Part shown: positions 54,855-63,082 of the stretch, piece after piece
Layout: every line of letters starts with the position of its first letter
Position numbering within the stretch: position 1 is the first letter of the stretch
Assembly (NCBI RefSeq): GCF_000172155.1
Contig: NZ_ABIZ01000001.1
Span: 2,637,105-2,701,104 of the forward strand
DNA length: 64,000 nucleotides
Origin: Verrucomicrobium spinosum DSM 4136 = JCM 18804
GTDB taxonomy: Bacteria; Verrucomicrobiota; Verrucomicrobiia; Verrucomicrobiales; Verrucomicrobiaceae
Direction of reading: 5' to 3'
Position numbers and translations under genes: made by a program
The notes under the pieces: model-generated
Database searches by the model: none
What the model saw: the letters and a program-made list of their open reading frames with translations, nothing else
Told to the model about the DNA's origin: nothing

Positions 54855-56204
54855 TCACGGTTGATGGAACTCCCATGTGCCGCACACGCCGAGGCCGAAG
54901 CCTTTTTCTCCCATGAGGGTGGAGCGGCGGCTGCGGATGGTGGTGGCGTCCCCCGCGCCGTGCCAGTTGAGGGCGGTGGCGAGTTTCCGGGCCTCCTCTG
55001 AGCCGACGCATTCGAAGTAATACACGGAGCCTGCCGGGACAGCCAGATGAGTGGACTTGGCGCCGCCCTTGGGGCGTTCCGCAGCCTCTTGGGGGAGGGC
55101 GTAGCCGGTGACGAAGACGGGTTTTCCTACAATGGCGGCGACGAGTCGAGCCTGGAGCGGCTTGCCTGACTGAATGCTGCGACGTTTCGCGGCATTCTTT
55201 CCCGGGCCGTCGAGCAACTGAACCTTCCCATCGTCCTCCGGACGCACCCAGTTGGGAATCCATCCTCCACAATGCTCAGCAATCTGCTTCTCGCTGTTGC
55301 TTTTGATATGGGGGAAGATGGCGGGAGCAAGCAGAACCCACTTGACGCGGTAGATGTCCCCAGAGTGGCTGAACCCTTCTGTCATGCCTTTGGGCAGGGG
55401 AAGCTGAGCCAGGGACTCTCGTTGTACCGTGCAGATACGTTGCTGGCCGCCGGCGACGATGGGGGTGTGGGTGCCACTGTTGGGGAACAACTCTGCAATC
55501 AGGTCCCGGCCGGGGTCTGCATTTTTACCTCCCCGTTCTCGGGCCTGGGCGAGTGTACCCAAGGTCCAGCCGTCTCGGAGGCGGAGGTAGGAGGCGGAGT
55601 AGAAGCTCTTGCCATCTTGGGTTCCGGTTTCCGGATCGATGCCGATGCCGTAGCTGAACTCTGTCTCAACAATGCTGTCATCCTGCTGGAAATGCCTGGC
55701 CCCGCCGTCTGGGGGGGCGTGATTTCTGAGGCTGGCCTCAATGGCGGCTCCGCTCCACCACTGAGCCGGGGTGGCCTTGCCCTCGCGTCCGGTGCTGACC
55801 ATGACCACCGGATACCGTAGGCAGGCTGGAAGGCTGGAGGGCGATTTTGACTCTGAAGAAGAGGCAAGGGGGACGTATGCCGGTCTGGTATCGTCCGTCC
55901 CGCCCGCATCCAGGGGACGGGGGAAGTGCCATTTGTTTCCCTCGTCTGTGTGCAGTACAGGGAAAGGTCCTGCGGTGAACAAGCTGCCGAATTTCCGGCT
56001 GGTTTCCCGCTTGTTCCCATCAAGGGGAACGTGCCAGTGGGGCTGTACCGCTTCCAGGTCTGCCCGGTGCAGAGCTGCGTGAAAGGCGGCGCTGATAACG
56101 GTGGGCAGGGGCCATGCCGCACCGTGACCGCTCAGAGAGCCGGACATGGGTCTCCCGTCTCTAAAGAAGAGCACGTCCGTGGGATGGAGGAGAAGGGTGT
56201 TCAT
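54855..56204 (-). CDS. cmr3: Type III-B protein Cmr3
   Basis: 449 residues. MNTLLLHPTDVLFFRDGRPM is the typical N-terminus; the Gly-rich end is MGEKGFGLGVCGTWEF. Cmr3 binds the crRNA 5' handle together with Cmr2. The ATG shares one base with the stop of cas10. After its UGA stop the same frame goes on for 27 codons to a TAA, which I treat as untranslated. Confidence 0.93.
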   Translation of the reverse strand: MNTLLLHPTDVLFFRDGRPMSGSLSGHGAAWPLPTVISAAFHAALHRADLEAVQPHWHVPLDGNKRETSRKFGSLFTAGPFPVLHTDEGNKWHFPRPLDAGGTDDTRPAYVPLASSSESKSPSSLPACLRYPVVMVSTGREGKATPAQWWSGAAIEASLRNHAPPDGGARHFQQDDSIVETEFSYGIGIDPETGTQDGKSFYSASYLRLRDGWTLGTLAQARERGGKNADPGRDLIAELFPNSGTHTPIVAGGQQRICTVQRESLAQLPLPKGMTEGFSHSGDIYRVKWVLLAPAIFPHIKSNSEKQIAEHCGGWIPNWVRPEDDGKVQLLDGPGKNAAKRRSIQSGKPLQARLVAAIVGKPVFVTGYALPQEAAERPKGGAKSTHLAVPAGSVYYFECVGSEEARKLATALNWHGAGDATTIRSRRSTLMGEKGFGLGVCGTWEFHQP

Positions 56205-58018
56205 CAGTCTGGGAGATTCGCGGTTGCGCGGGACGTGGAAGAATCAGTACGGGTGCGATGGGCGAATGCCACCGTGGTACAGAGGCCAATGACATCCGAG
56301 AGAAGCTGCTGTACTGCGGAGGGTTCCCTGGGCGCGCTTCCGTTTTTACGATCCTCTCCGGCGGTGTTCCACTGCTTGAGGATGGCGCTGAGGTAGCTTT
56401 TCAGGGTGGCTGAAAGGGGCGGGCTGGAAGAGGTATCCGGGTAGCTCTTGGCATGCCGGGCGATGGCAAACTCAAACTCGCGGTGGATGACTTCCTCCGC
56501 TTCAGCGACTGTGAAGGCGTCCAGGCTGGCTTGACTGCTCTGGGGCAGGCTCCGAGTGAGGCCCGTTTTCCGGGAGCGGTAGGGTTCAAGGAGTGCGCAA
56601 ACCCGATGGGGGAACCGGGAGGCGAGCGTCCCTTCCGTGAGGCAGGCGGCAATCTGTTCGCAGAGTTGCAACCCTTGTGAGTCCCATTGGGCACCCCACT
56701 CTGTGATTTCACCGGAACGCTTCATCAGCGTTACGGAAAAGGCCTTGCGTCCCACCACGTTTTTGGCCCGCTCTTCGGCCGTCCGGGCCGCTTGGATGAG
56801 ATCCTGAAGAGGAGTGTAAACGTGGGCGATGACGATCCCTGCGGAAGCATCCGGGCGTTCGCCATCCTGGTCTTGGAATTGAGCGGTGGAGGTCTGAAAC
56901 TCGCGGCGTAAATCGGCCGCGCAGATCAGCGCCTTGTCTGCCGGCACGAGGGCGAGCACATCATCGCCACCCGCGTAAATGAGGAACCCACGGTGTTGAT
57001 TGACAGTCTTCCTGGCCTTCTCCAGGGCAAAGGAACTCAATGCCTTGCTAAAGGCTTTCTGATGGCGGTGGAGGTCCAATGTGTCTGAAAGGCCTCTGCC
57101 GCTGATCCATTTACCGATGGCGTCTCCGTCGAACGCGATGGCGGCGATGTACGCACCTTCAGCGGGGGTGGCATCAATATTGCGTTCATCGTCCGATTCA
57201 TCGGTCCGTGCTGCGATGGCCAGAACCGAGGGAATGGGCTCTAAAGAATTCTTCGTCTCCCGGAGGTAAGCCAGATGCCAGACCCGCTTGATCAGGGTAA
57301 TGGCCCCGAAGGGGTCCGGGTTCTTGAACAAGCGTGCGCATTCCTCCCGCATGAGTTTTTTTGGCTCACGCAGAAGACGGATGTCATCGACGAGAGATTC
57401 CTCTTTGCCTGTCAGGCTGTCTTTTTCATGACCTACCTTCCATTTGCCCTCGGCCCATGCTGAAAATTCGCGAGTTTGCCGCACGCCGTTGAGGGAGCGA
57501 GCGTTGGATTCGTAGGCAGACTTGTAGGCAGCAGCGTCTGAAGTCCCTTCAACTAAAGTGACCTGCCAGGACACGGAGAAAAACCCCCTGGTTTGCTTGA
57601 AATAGGTCTGAGCGGCATCCGAAAGCGGTGGGCGTGGCAGGCAATATTCCCAAACGGATGTGGCAATGTTGTTCCATTCATCCTCGATCTTCTGCCTCGC
57701 CTCTCTGGCGAGGCTTTCCGCGCTGTCGGCGGAGGTTAGCACAATGAAGATGTTGGTGAGATTGGGCGTGCGAAGCTGTCTGCTCGTGGGGTGGGTCGCG
57801 TCCTTTCGATCAAAATCGGGAGCAAGAAGCGGTTGATTGTCTCCGCTGGGGAAGACGAGTTCAGCCTCTTTATGCAACAGGTGGCGGATGCCCGCTGCGG
57901 TGAGCCAGCTCAGCAGGTAACTGCCACTCCACAAGTCGCGCGTGGAACGGGCGGCTGCAATGAAGTCCTGTACCGGGCCGATTTGAAACTTTATCAAAGC
58001 TTGAGTGAATGCGGGCAT
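56204..58018 (-). CDS. cmr2: Cas10/Cmr2 without HD domain, GGDD cyclase intact
   Basis: 604 residues from MPAFTQALIKFQIGPVQDFI, followed by AARSTRDLWSGSYLLSWLT, the Cmr2 N-terminal motif; the frame opens at 58228 but that part is not coding-like. There is no HD nuclease domain before it, so single-stranded DNase activity of that type is not expected. AIAFDGDAIGKWISGRGL (about 294-311) and FLIYAGGDDVLALVPAD (GGDD at 350-353) form the cyclase palm that makes cyclic oligoadenylate when target RNA is bound. This fits the two CARF genes downstream. No four-Cys zinc motif is evident. First gene of the cmr operon. Confidence 0.94.
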   Translation of the reverse strand: MPAFTQALIKFQIGPVQDFIAAARSTRDLWSGSYLLSWLTAAGIRHLLHKEAELVFPSGDNQPLLAPDFDRKDATHPTSRQLRTPNLTNIFIVLTSADSAESLAREARQKIEDEWNNIATSVWEYCLPRPPLSDAAQTYFKQTRGFFSVSWQVTLVEGTSDAAAYKSAYESNARSLNGVRQTREFSAWAEGKWKVGHEKDSLTGKEESLVDDIRLLREPKKLMREECARLFKNPDPFGAITLIKRVWHLAYLRETKNSLEPIPSVLAIAARTDESDDERNIDATPAEGAYIAAIAFDGDAIGKWISGRGLSDTLDLHRHQKAFSKALSSFALEKARKTVNQHRGFLIYAGGDDVLALVPADKALICAADLRREFQTSTAQFQDQDGERPDASAGIVIAHVYTPLQDLIQAARTAEERAKNVVGRKAFSVTLMKRSGEITEWGAQWDSQGLQLCEQIAACLTEGTLASRFPHRVCALLEPYRSRKTGLTRSLPQSSQASLDAFTVAEAEEVIHREFEFAIARHAKSYPDTSSSPPLSATLKSYLSAILKQWNTAGEDRKNGSAPREPSAVQQLLSDVIGLCTTVAFAHRTRTDSSTSRATANLPD

Positions 58019-58236
58019 GGGGTTGAGTTGACAGGAGGTGAGGCGGAAAATGGAGAGTGCGCAAGGGAGGGACCCGGTATCGTGATTAATCCCCGGAAGA
58101 TTTGCGCTCAAGTGGCCGCACATTGCCAGCAATCGAGCAGGGCTGCCACTATCGGGACCTCCGGGGACATCCTGAAAAACTCCAACCCAAACGGGCCAGG
58201 AGCTGACAGGGGGCGGAGGCGCTTGCATTTCCCAGA

Positions 58237-58264
58237 AACATCGGCCTACAGTTAGACCGATGTT
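58237..58264. promoter_or_regulatory. Dyad-symmetric site upstream of cas10
   Basis: Arms AACATCGGCCTA and TAGACCGATGTT around a central CAGT: 12-bp arms with one mismatch. It is about 220 bases before the cas10 start and 112 after the stop of the STAND gene. It could be an operator for the cas operon or an RNA hairpin ending the upstream transcript; no T tract follows it. Confidence 0.6.
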
Positions 58265-58375
58265 GGGTGGTGATGTCTAATAAATTTCTCCACTCACAGG
58301 CTGAAATGTGTGCCTGATGGCAGGGGTTGCTTTTTGCGAATCCCCTTGCCGAAAGTGATGCTGTCGGAACGTGCC

Positions 58376-60991
58376 TCAGTTCTTCCCTGTGCTCTCCGGC
58401 ATCAGCCGTGACAACAGGTGCTCGTACCGTTGCCGGTGGGGGTGTCCTTCTGGGAAAATCTGGCGGGCGGTGTCCACGGCATGCTGTGCGAGGGTGATTG
58501 CCTCCTGGGGGCGTCTGAGCTGCACGCAGAGACGGGCGTAGTTGTAGGAGGTCATGGCGGTGTCGGGATGGAGAGAGCCCAGCACCCGGATTTGAGCTTC
58601 CAGCGTGCTCCGGTAGAGGGGCTCCGCGAGATTGAACTCGCCTTTGTCCAAAAGCAGGTTGGCCAGGTTCTTTGCGCTGACCAGGGTGTCCTGGTGCTCA
58701 GGGCCGAGAATGCGCACCCGCCCTTCAAAAGAGGCCCGGTAGAGCGTTTCTGCTGCATTCACGTCCTGGCGATCCGCCAGGACGTTGGCCATGTTGTTCT
58801 TGCTGCTGAGGGTGTCGGGATGGTCCGGGCCGAGGATCTTTTCCCGCAACTGGAGGGTGTGCCGATAGAGAGGCTCAGCGGCACCCAGATCCCCCTTGCG
58901 ATAGTGCAAGGTGGCCAGGTTGTTCATGCTGGCGAGTGTCTCGGGATGCTCCGGACCATACAGGCTTTGGGACAGGGAGAGGAGACGTTCTGAGAGGGGC
59001 TGGGCTGAGGCAAAGCGCCCCAGCAGGCGGTGCAATGCTGAGAGCCAGCGCAGTGCGGCCAGGAGATTGGGCGAGGAAATACCCTCGTTGCGCTCGATGG
59101 CACGGAGCAGGGCATGCAGATGCGGCTCCAGCAATTGATAACGCTCTGTCCCGCCCACGACGCTCCGGATCTTCCAGCACTGGCGCAGGTAGGTGAGCAC
59201 CCAGTCTCTCCAGCGTTGATAAACAGCGCGCGGATCAAAGAGGGAATGCTGCTGGATGGGGTCGCGCCACTCCCACTGGAGGCGGGCGGCTTCTGCCAGG
59301 CCTACGCTGGTGAGGGTCCATGCCTTCTCTTTCGTCCCCGGTTCTGCTCCTGGCACCTCCTGTTCGGTGAGGAAGCCGCGTCGCATCAGATGCTGAAGGG
59401 GGGGCTCCACCTCGCTGGGACGTACTCCCAAGGCCGTGGCAATGGAAAGTGCGGGTGCCGGGGTGGGGGCGTACAGGGAGAGCGCGTACCACGCGGGAAG
59501 GGCCTCCGCATCCAGACCGTTGAAGGACTGGGCGTACTGGGCCAGAATCCATGGCACGTTCTTCTTCTCGGAGGCAATGGTTTCGAGGAAATCAATGCCG
59601 TCCCGGCGGAGGCGTGCCAGATACGAGGATGGAGCGATCTGTTCTGAGGCCAGGTGCTGGGCAGTGAGCTCCAGCATCAAAGGGTGAGAGCCCATGCGAC
59701 CGGCAATTTCCACCCAGACGGGATCGTTGAACTGTGGCAGCGAATGCGTGGGTGAGGGGGGGCTCGTCGCCCCTGGGGCGACAGCCTTTGCGGAAGCGCC
59801 GACGCTTGCCAGTTCTGGCTGCGCCACGGCGGGAGAGATGGTGGCATGGGGCTCTTTTCCCAAGCGAGAGCGATAGAGGCAGAATGCGCCATCCTCCAGC
59901 GACAGCGGATGGAGCGTCACCCTCGGGATGCCGGGTAAGGTAAAAGGCTCGAGGGCCTCCAGGACGAGGTGGGCGGGGCCAGCCAGTTGGAGCAGGCGCC
60001 CCAGATTTTCCGCGAACTCTGCGCCTTCAAGGATCAGGCACACGTCACGTCTGGAGAGGAGTTGTTTCACGGCCGCCTCGTGCTTGGTGTCAGGGATGTC
60101 CCCCAGACCAGCTTGGGTGAGGATGCCTGCGAGGGCGGAATAGTGCCCCTGCGCCTCGTGGAAATTGTAGCGGAAAATCCCTCCAGGGTAGGCACCGGGT
60201 GCATCGGGACCAGGGGCGATCTGTGCCAGCGAGGCGGCGATCAAGGAACTCTTGCCAATGCCCCGGCTTCCCGTGACGCAGACGCGAAAAGAGCTTTTCA
60301 GCGCCTGCTGAATGGACTCTTTTTCCAGCGTTCGGCCTACAAAGTTCGGCGCTTGTGGCGGTGCGTGCCACGGGGGTACGTTACGGGGGATCGGTGGTTT
60401 GGCGAAAAGTTCGGTGCCAGCCGTCAGCACCGGGAGCGGCGGTGCCTGCGGGCTGGCTTCCGCCGGAGGGGGAGGGGAGGGCGGTTCCTGTGCGAGATGC
60501 TGCCGCGTCTTGTCTATCCAATCCTTTAACCGACGAATGCTGGTGCGCAGGGCTTCCATGTCCTGCACGCGGATTTCGGCCCCATTGTGGCGCACCAGCC
60601 TTTCCTGGTGAGAGTGTTGAAGCGCCGCTGCCTCCTCCTGCTCTGGCGGGTGGGAGAGAAAAGGGAACTCCGCATCGCAAACCACGGCGAAGACGGTCTT
60701 GCCCAAGGATCGCGCCATCGCGTACTCAAGTTGCGCGTAGCTCCGGCGGGGTTCTGCGGTGGGGCGGTTGGCGGGCTCTGGTCCAAAGCAACTCCCCGCG
60801 AGATGAATCATCGCATCGCACTTGCTGATGTGATGTTCCATAAGGCTCCACGCCGCGGCCCACTGTGTGGGGTAGTTGTCCACATGGACTGGCGTGGCCT
60901 CCATCTGAAGAATCTCCGCCCGCACCAAGTTGACCGCTATGCCCAGGTCAGGACTTGCCGCGCTGATGTAGATCTCCGGTCGCCTTATCAC
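58376..60991 (-). CDS. DUF4062-NTPase-TPR protein (STAND/NLR-like)
   Basis: 871 residues, GTG start (60991). N-terminal DUF4062 domain: RRPEIYISAASPDLGIAVNL, and SYAQLEYAMARSLGKTVFAV. A Pro-rich linker (about 165-215) is followed by the NTPase: Walker A VCVTGSRGIGKSSLIAASLA and a Walker B-like VCLILEGAEF. A helical region follows, then four TPR repeats of about 42 residues of the kinesin-light-chain type (GPEHPETLASMNNLATLHYR; LGPDHPDTLSSKNNMANVLA). Proteins of this plan act as sensors with an N-terminal effector. It is directly upstream of the cas operon on the same strand, 357 bases from cas10. A defence role is inference. Confidence 0.85.
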   Translation of the reverse strand: MIRRPEIYISAASPDLGIAVNLVRAEILQMEATPVHVDNYPTQWAAAWSLMEHHISKCDAMIHLAGSCFGPEPANRPTAEPRRSYAQLEYAMARSLGKTVFAVVCDAEFPFLSHPPEQEEAAALQHSHQERLVRHNGAEIRVQDMEALRTSIRRLKDWIDKTRQHLAQEPPSPPPPAEASPQAPPLPVLTAGTELFAKPPIPRNVPPWHAPPQAPNFVGRTLEKESIQQALKSSFRVCVTGSRGIGKSSLIAASLAQIAPGPDAPGAYPGGIFRYNFHEAQGHYSALAGILTQAGLGDIPDTKHEAAVKQLLSRRDVCLILEGAEFAENLGRLLQLAGPAHLVLEALEPFTLPGIPRVTLHPLSLEDGAFCLYRSRLGKEPHATISPAVAQPELASVGASAKAVAPGATSPPSPTHSLPQFNDPVWVEIAGRMGSHPLMLELTAQHLASEQIAPSSYLARLRRDGIDFLETIASEKKNVPWILAQYAQSFNGLDAEALPAWYALSLYAPTPAPALSIATALGVRPSEVEPPLQHLMRRGFLTEQEVPGAEPGTKEKAWTLTSVGLAEAARLQWEWRDPIQQHSLFDPRAVYQRWRDWVLTYLRQCWKIRSVVGGTERYQLLEPHLHALLRAIERNEGISSPNLLAALRWLSALHRLLGRFASAQPLSERLLSLSQSLYGPEHPETLASMNNLATLHYRKGDLGAAEPLYRHTLQLREKILGPDHPDTLSSKNNMANVLADRQDVNAAETLYRASFEGRVRILGPEHQDTLVSAKNLANLLLDKGEFNLAEPLYRSTLEAQIRVLGSLHPDTAMTSYNYARLCVQLRRPQEAITLAQHAVDTARQIFPEGHPHRQRYEHLLSRLMPESTGKN

Positions 60992-61133
60992 AATCAGAAG
61001 TTGGTAGATTCACTCTATGCGGAGATCTCCCCCTTTAACAAGTAAAGGTATCTAAAAGAAATAATAATAGCAATAACGGATCGGTTTTTGAGGAAATAGC
61101 AATTTTGGTGATTTTATTTCGTATTCGACGCAA
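60992..61133. promoter_or_regulatory. Divergent promoter region
   Basis: 142 bases between divergent genes, with an AT-rich stretch near 61045-61125 (AAGAAATAATAATAGCAATA) unlike the GC-rich surroundings. It probably has promoters for both sides; I do not place boxes. Confidence 0.4.
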
Positions 61134-62939
61134 ATGGTCGAGTGCATGGTCGGTGAAAAGCTTGCGCACCTCTGGCAATTCGGCTTCGTTGGCGCGATGC
61201 GCGGCGTTTCAAAACCCCAAATGGCAGCATTGTTGGCCACGCTTGCCGCATGGTGGGAGCGGTTCTGTCGTGTGCCCGTGGTGCAGCACTGGGGGCGGGA
61301 ATTTGCCGCGGTGGGGGCCATTTTGATGGTGCTGGCCGCCCCATTTCTCCTGAAACCGGCGGAGGGCAGTGCTCCGCGGGAGTACCAGCGCCGTCTGGTG
61401 ATCTACACCCCGCATCACGAAAAGATCCGGTACGAATTTGGCCGGGCCTTTGCCAAAAAATGGAAAGATGAGCGCGGGGAGATTCTCTATGTGGACTGGC
61501 GCGTGGCCGGCACTTCAGAGATCGCGCTCATGATGCGGTCAGACTACGCGGCCGCGTTCGAGCGCTACTGGAAGGAGACATTGAATCGCCCTTGGTCGCC
61601 GGAGGTGGCCACCTCCTTTGGGAATTCCAAAGTAGTGCTGCCCAAGCCAGGGGAAAAGGGAGAGCTTTCGCTCCAGCAATCCGCGAGGAAGGAGTTTTTG
61701 GCCTCTGCCGTCGGAATCGGAGTCGATCTCTTTTTTGGTGGAGGGGCAGTGGACTATGAGTCCCAGGCCAAGGCGGGATTCCTAGTCGCTGCGGACGCCA
61801 GCGGTCAGTTCGGGTTGAGGTCAGTGATGAAGAAACACCCGGAGTGGTTCCAGCCCCAGTCCATTCCTCAGAGCCTGGGAGGGGAGAGCTACTATGACAA
61901 GGAAGCCCGCTGGGTGGGAACGTGTCTTTCCAGTCTCGGCATTTGTTTCAATCGAGATGTCTTGAGGCGGTTGGGGATCGAGAAGGAGCCAGTGCAGTGG
62001 CAAGATCTGGGGGATCCGCGCTACTTTGGACAGGTGGCTTTGGCTGACCCTAACAAGAGCGGCACGGTGACAAAGGCCTTTGAGCAACTCATCCAGCAGC
62101 AGATGCAGCAGGCCATTGATGAGCGGCGGGATGACCCGAAGGCGGAAGGGGACCCGGAGAAGCTTGGGATCGAGATCGGCTGGGAGCGTGGGGTGCATCT
62201 CATCCAGAGGATCAGTGCGAATTCCCGCTACTTCACAGACAATGCCACAAAGATTCCGCTTGAGGTGTCTCAAGGGGATGCCGCCGCTGGTATGTGCATC
62301 GATTTCTATGGCTGGACGTTTGAGGACATGGTGCGCAGGCCAGATGGCACCTCGCGAATGGGCTATGTGACTCCGCTGGGAGGCACCTCCATGGGCGTGG
62401 ACCCGATAGGCATGCTGCGGGGCGCGCCGGAGCCGGAGGTGGCCGCCGCATTTATGGAGTTCGTGCTCAGTGATGCAGGGCAAAAGCTCTGGAACTTCAA
62501 CCCCGGTACGGCCGGTGGACCCGTCCGCACCCCGCTCCGTCGTCTGCCCGTGCGGCTCGATTTTTATAATGAGGTCAACCGCGTCTCCATGACGGATTCC
62601 CATGCTGACCCGATGGAGACGTCCCGTGCCTTCACCTACCATCCTGAATGGACCAGCCACCTCTTTGGTGTGGTGCGGTATCTGGTGAAGGTCATGTGTG
62701 TGGACACTCATGAGGAGCAACGTCGTGCCTGGGAAATGCTGATCAGCCGCAACTTCCCACCCCGGGCCACGGCAGTCTTTGAAGACACCCGCTTGCTCAA
62801 CTACCAGAACGCCCAAGACCTCGCCGCCCTCTTGCAAAAGAAGGACAAGGTTCAAGAAGCCCGCAAGGCCACGGAACTGAGTGTCGCCTTTCGCAATCAA
62901 TACCGTCGTGCCTACGAACTGGCCAAAGACGGGTTCTAA
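61134..62939 (+). CDS. ABC transporter solute-binding protein, anchored
   Basis: 601 residues. A hydrophobic segment (AAVGAILMVLAAPFLLKPAE, about residues 58-77) anchors it or serves as an internal signal; the N-terminal region before it is unusually long and has two further Met codons, so the start is uncertain. RLVIYTPHHEKIRYEFGRAF is the usual start of family 1 (iron/putrescine-type) binding proteins; CFNRDVLRRLG, ALADPNKSGTVTKAFEQL and FMEFVLSDAGQKLWNFNPGT match the later parts. At 601 residues it is larger than typical 340-residue members. The ligand is unknown; metal or polyamine is typical of the family. The permease gene follows after a 143-base gap with a poly-C run. Confidence 0.85.
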   Translation: MVECMVGEKLAHLWQFGFVGAMRGVSKPQMAALLATLAAWWERFCRVPVVQHWGREFAAVGAILMVLAAPFLLKPAEGSAPREYQRRLVIYTPHHEKIRYEFGRAFAKKWKDERGEILYVDWRVAGTSEIALMMRSDYAAAFERYWKETLNRPWSPEVATSFGNSKVVLPKPGEKGELSLQQSARKEFLASAVGIGVDLFFGGGAVDYESQAKAGFLVAADASGQFGLRSVMKKHPEWFQPQSIPQSLGGESYYDKEARWVGTCLSSLGICFNRDVLRRLGIEKEPVQWQDLGDPRYFGQVALADPNKSGTVTKAFEQLIQQQMQQAIDERRDDPKAEGDPEKLGIEIGWERGVHLIQRISANSRYFTDNATKIPLEVSQGDAAAGMCIDFYGWTFEDMVRRPDGTSRMGYVTPLGGTSMGVDPIGMLRGAPEPEVAAAFMEFVLSDAGQKLWNFNPGTAGGPVRTPLRRLPVRLDFYNEVNRVSMTDSHADPMETSRAFTYHPEWTSHLFGVVRYLVKVMCVDTHEEQRRAWEMLISRNFPPRATAVFEDTRLLNYQNAQDLAALLQKKDKVQEARKATELSVAFRNQYRRAYELAKDGF

Positions 62940-63067
62940 GAATGCCGGTGCGTCTTGATCTGGCCTGCACGGGGAAGTATCTGGAGAACCAGAAAGCGCC
63001 GATGCAAACCAAGCGCTAGGAACCAAGCACCAAGGATCAAGAACGAAGAACGAAGAACCAAGAACCT

Positions 63068-63082
63068 CCCCCCCCCCCCCCC
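63068..63082 (+). repeat. Homopolymer of 15 C immediately before a start codon
   Basis: Fifteen C residues end at the base before the permease ATG (63083), occupying the ribosome-binding-site position. Preceding DNA (63015-63066) is a short-period repeat of AAGAACG/AAGAACC type. Confidence 0.9.

Noticed and set aside
58229-58375. HD-domain sequence or extra gene between the STAND gene and cas10
   Set aside because: The frame upstream of the cas10 Met contains no HD pair or helical domain and the DNA holds a dyad element.
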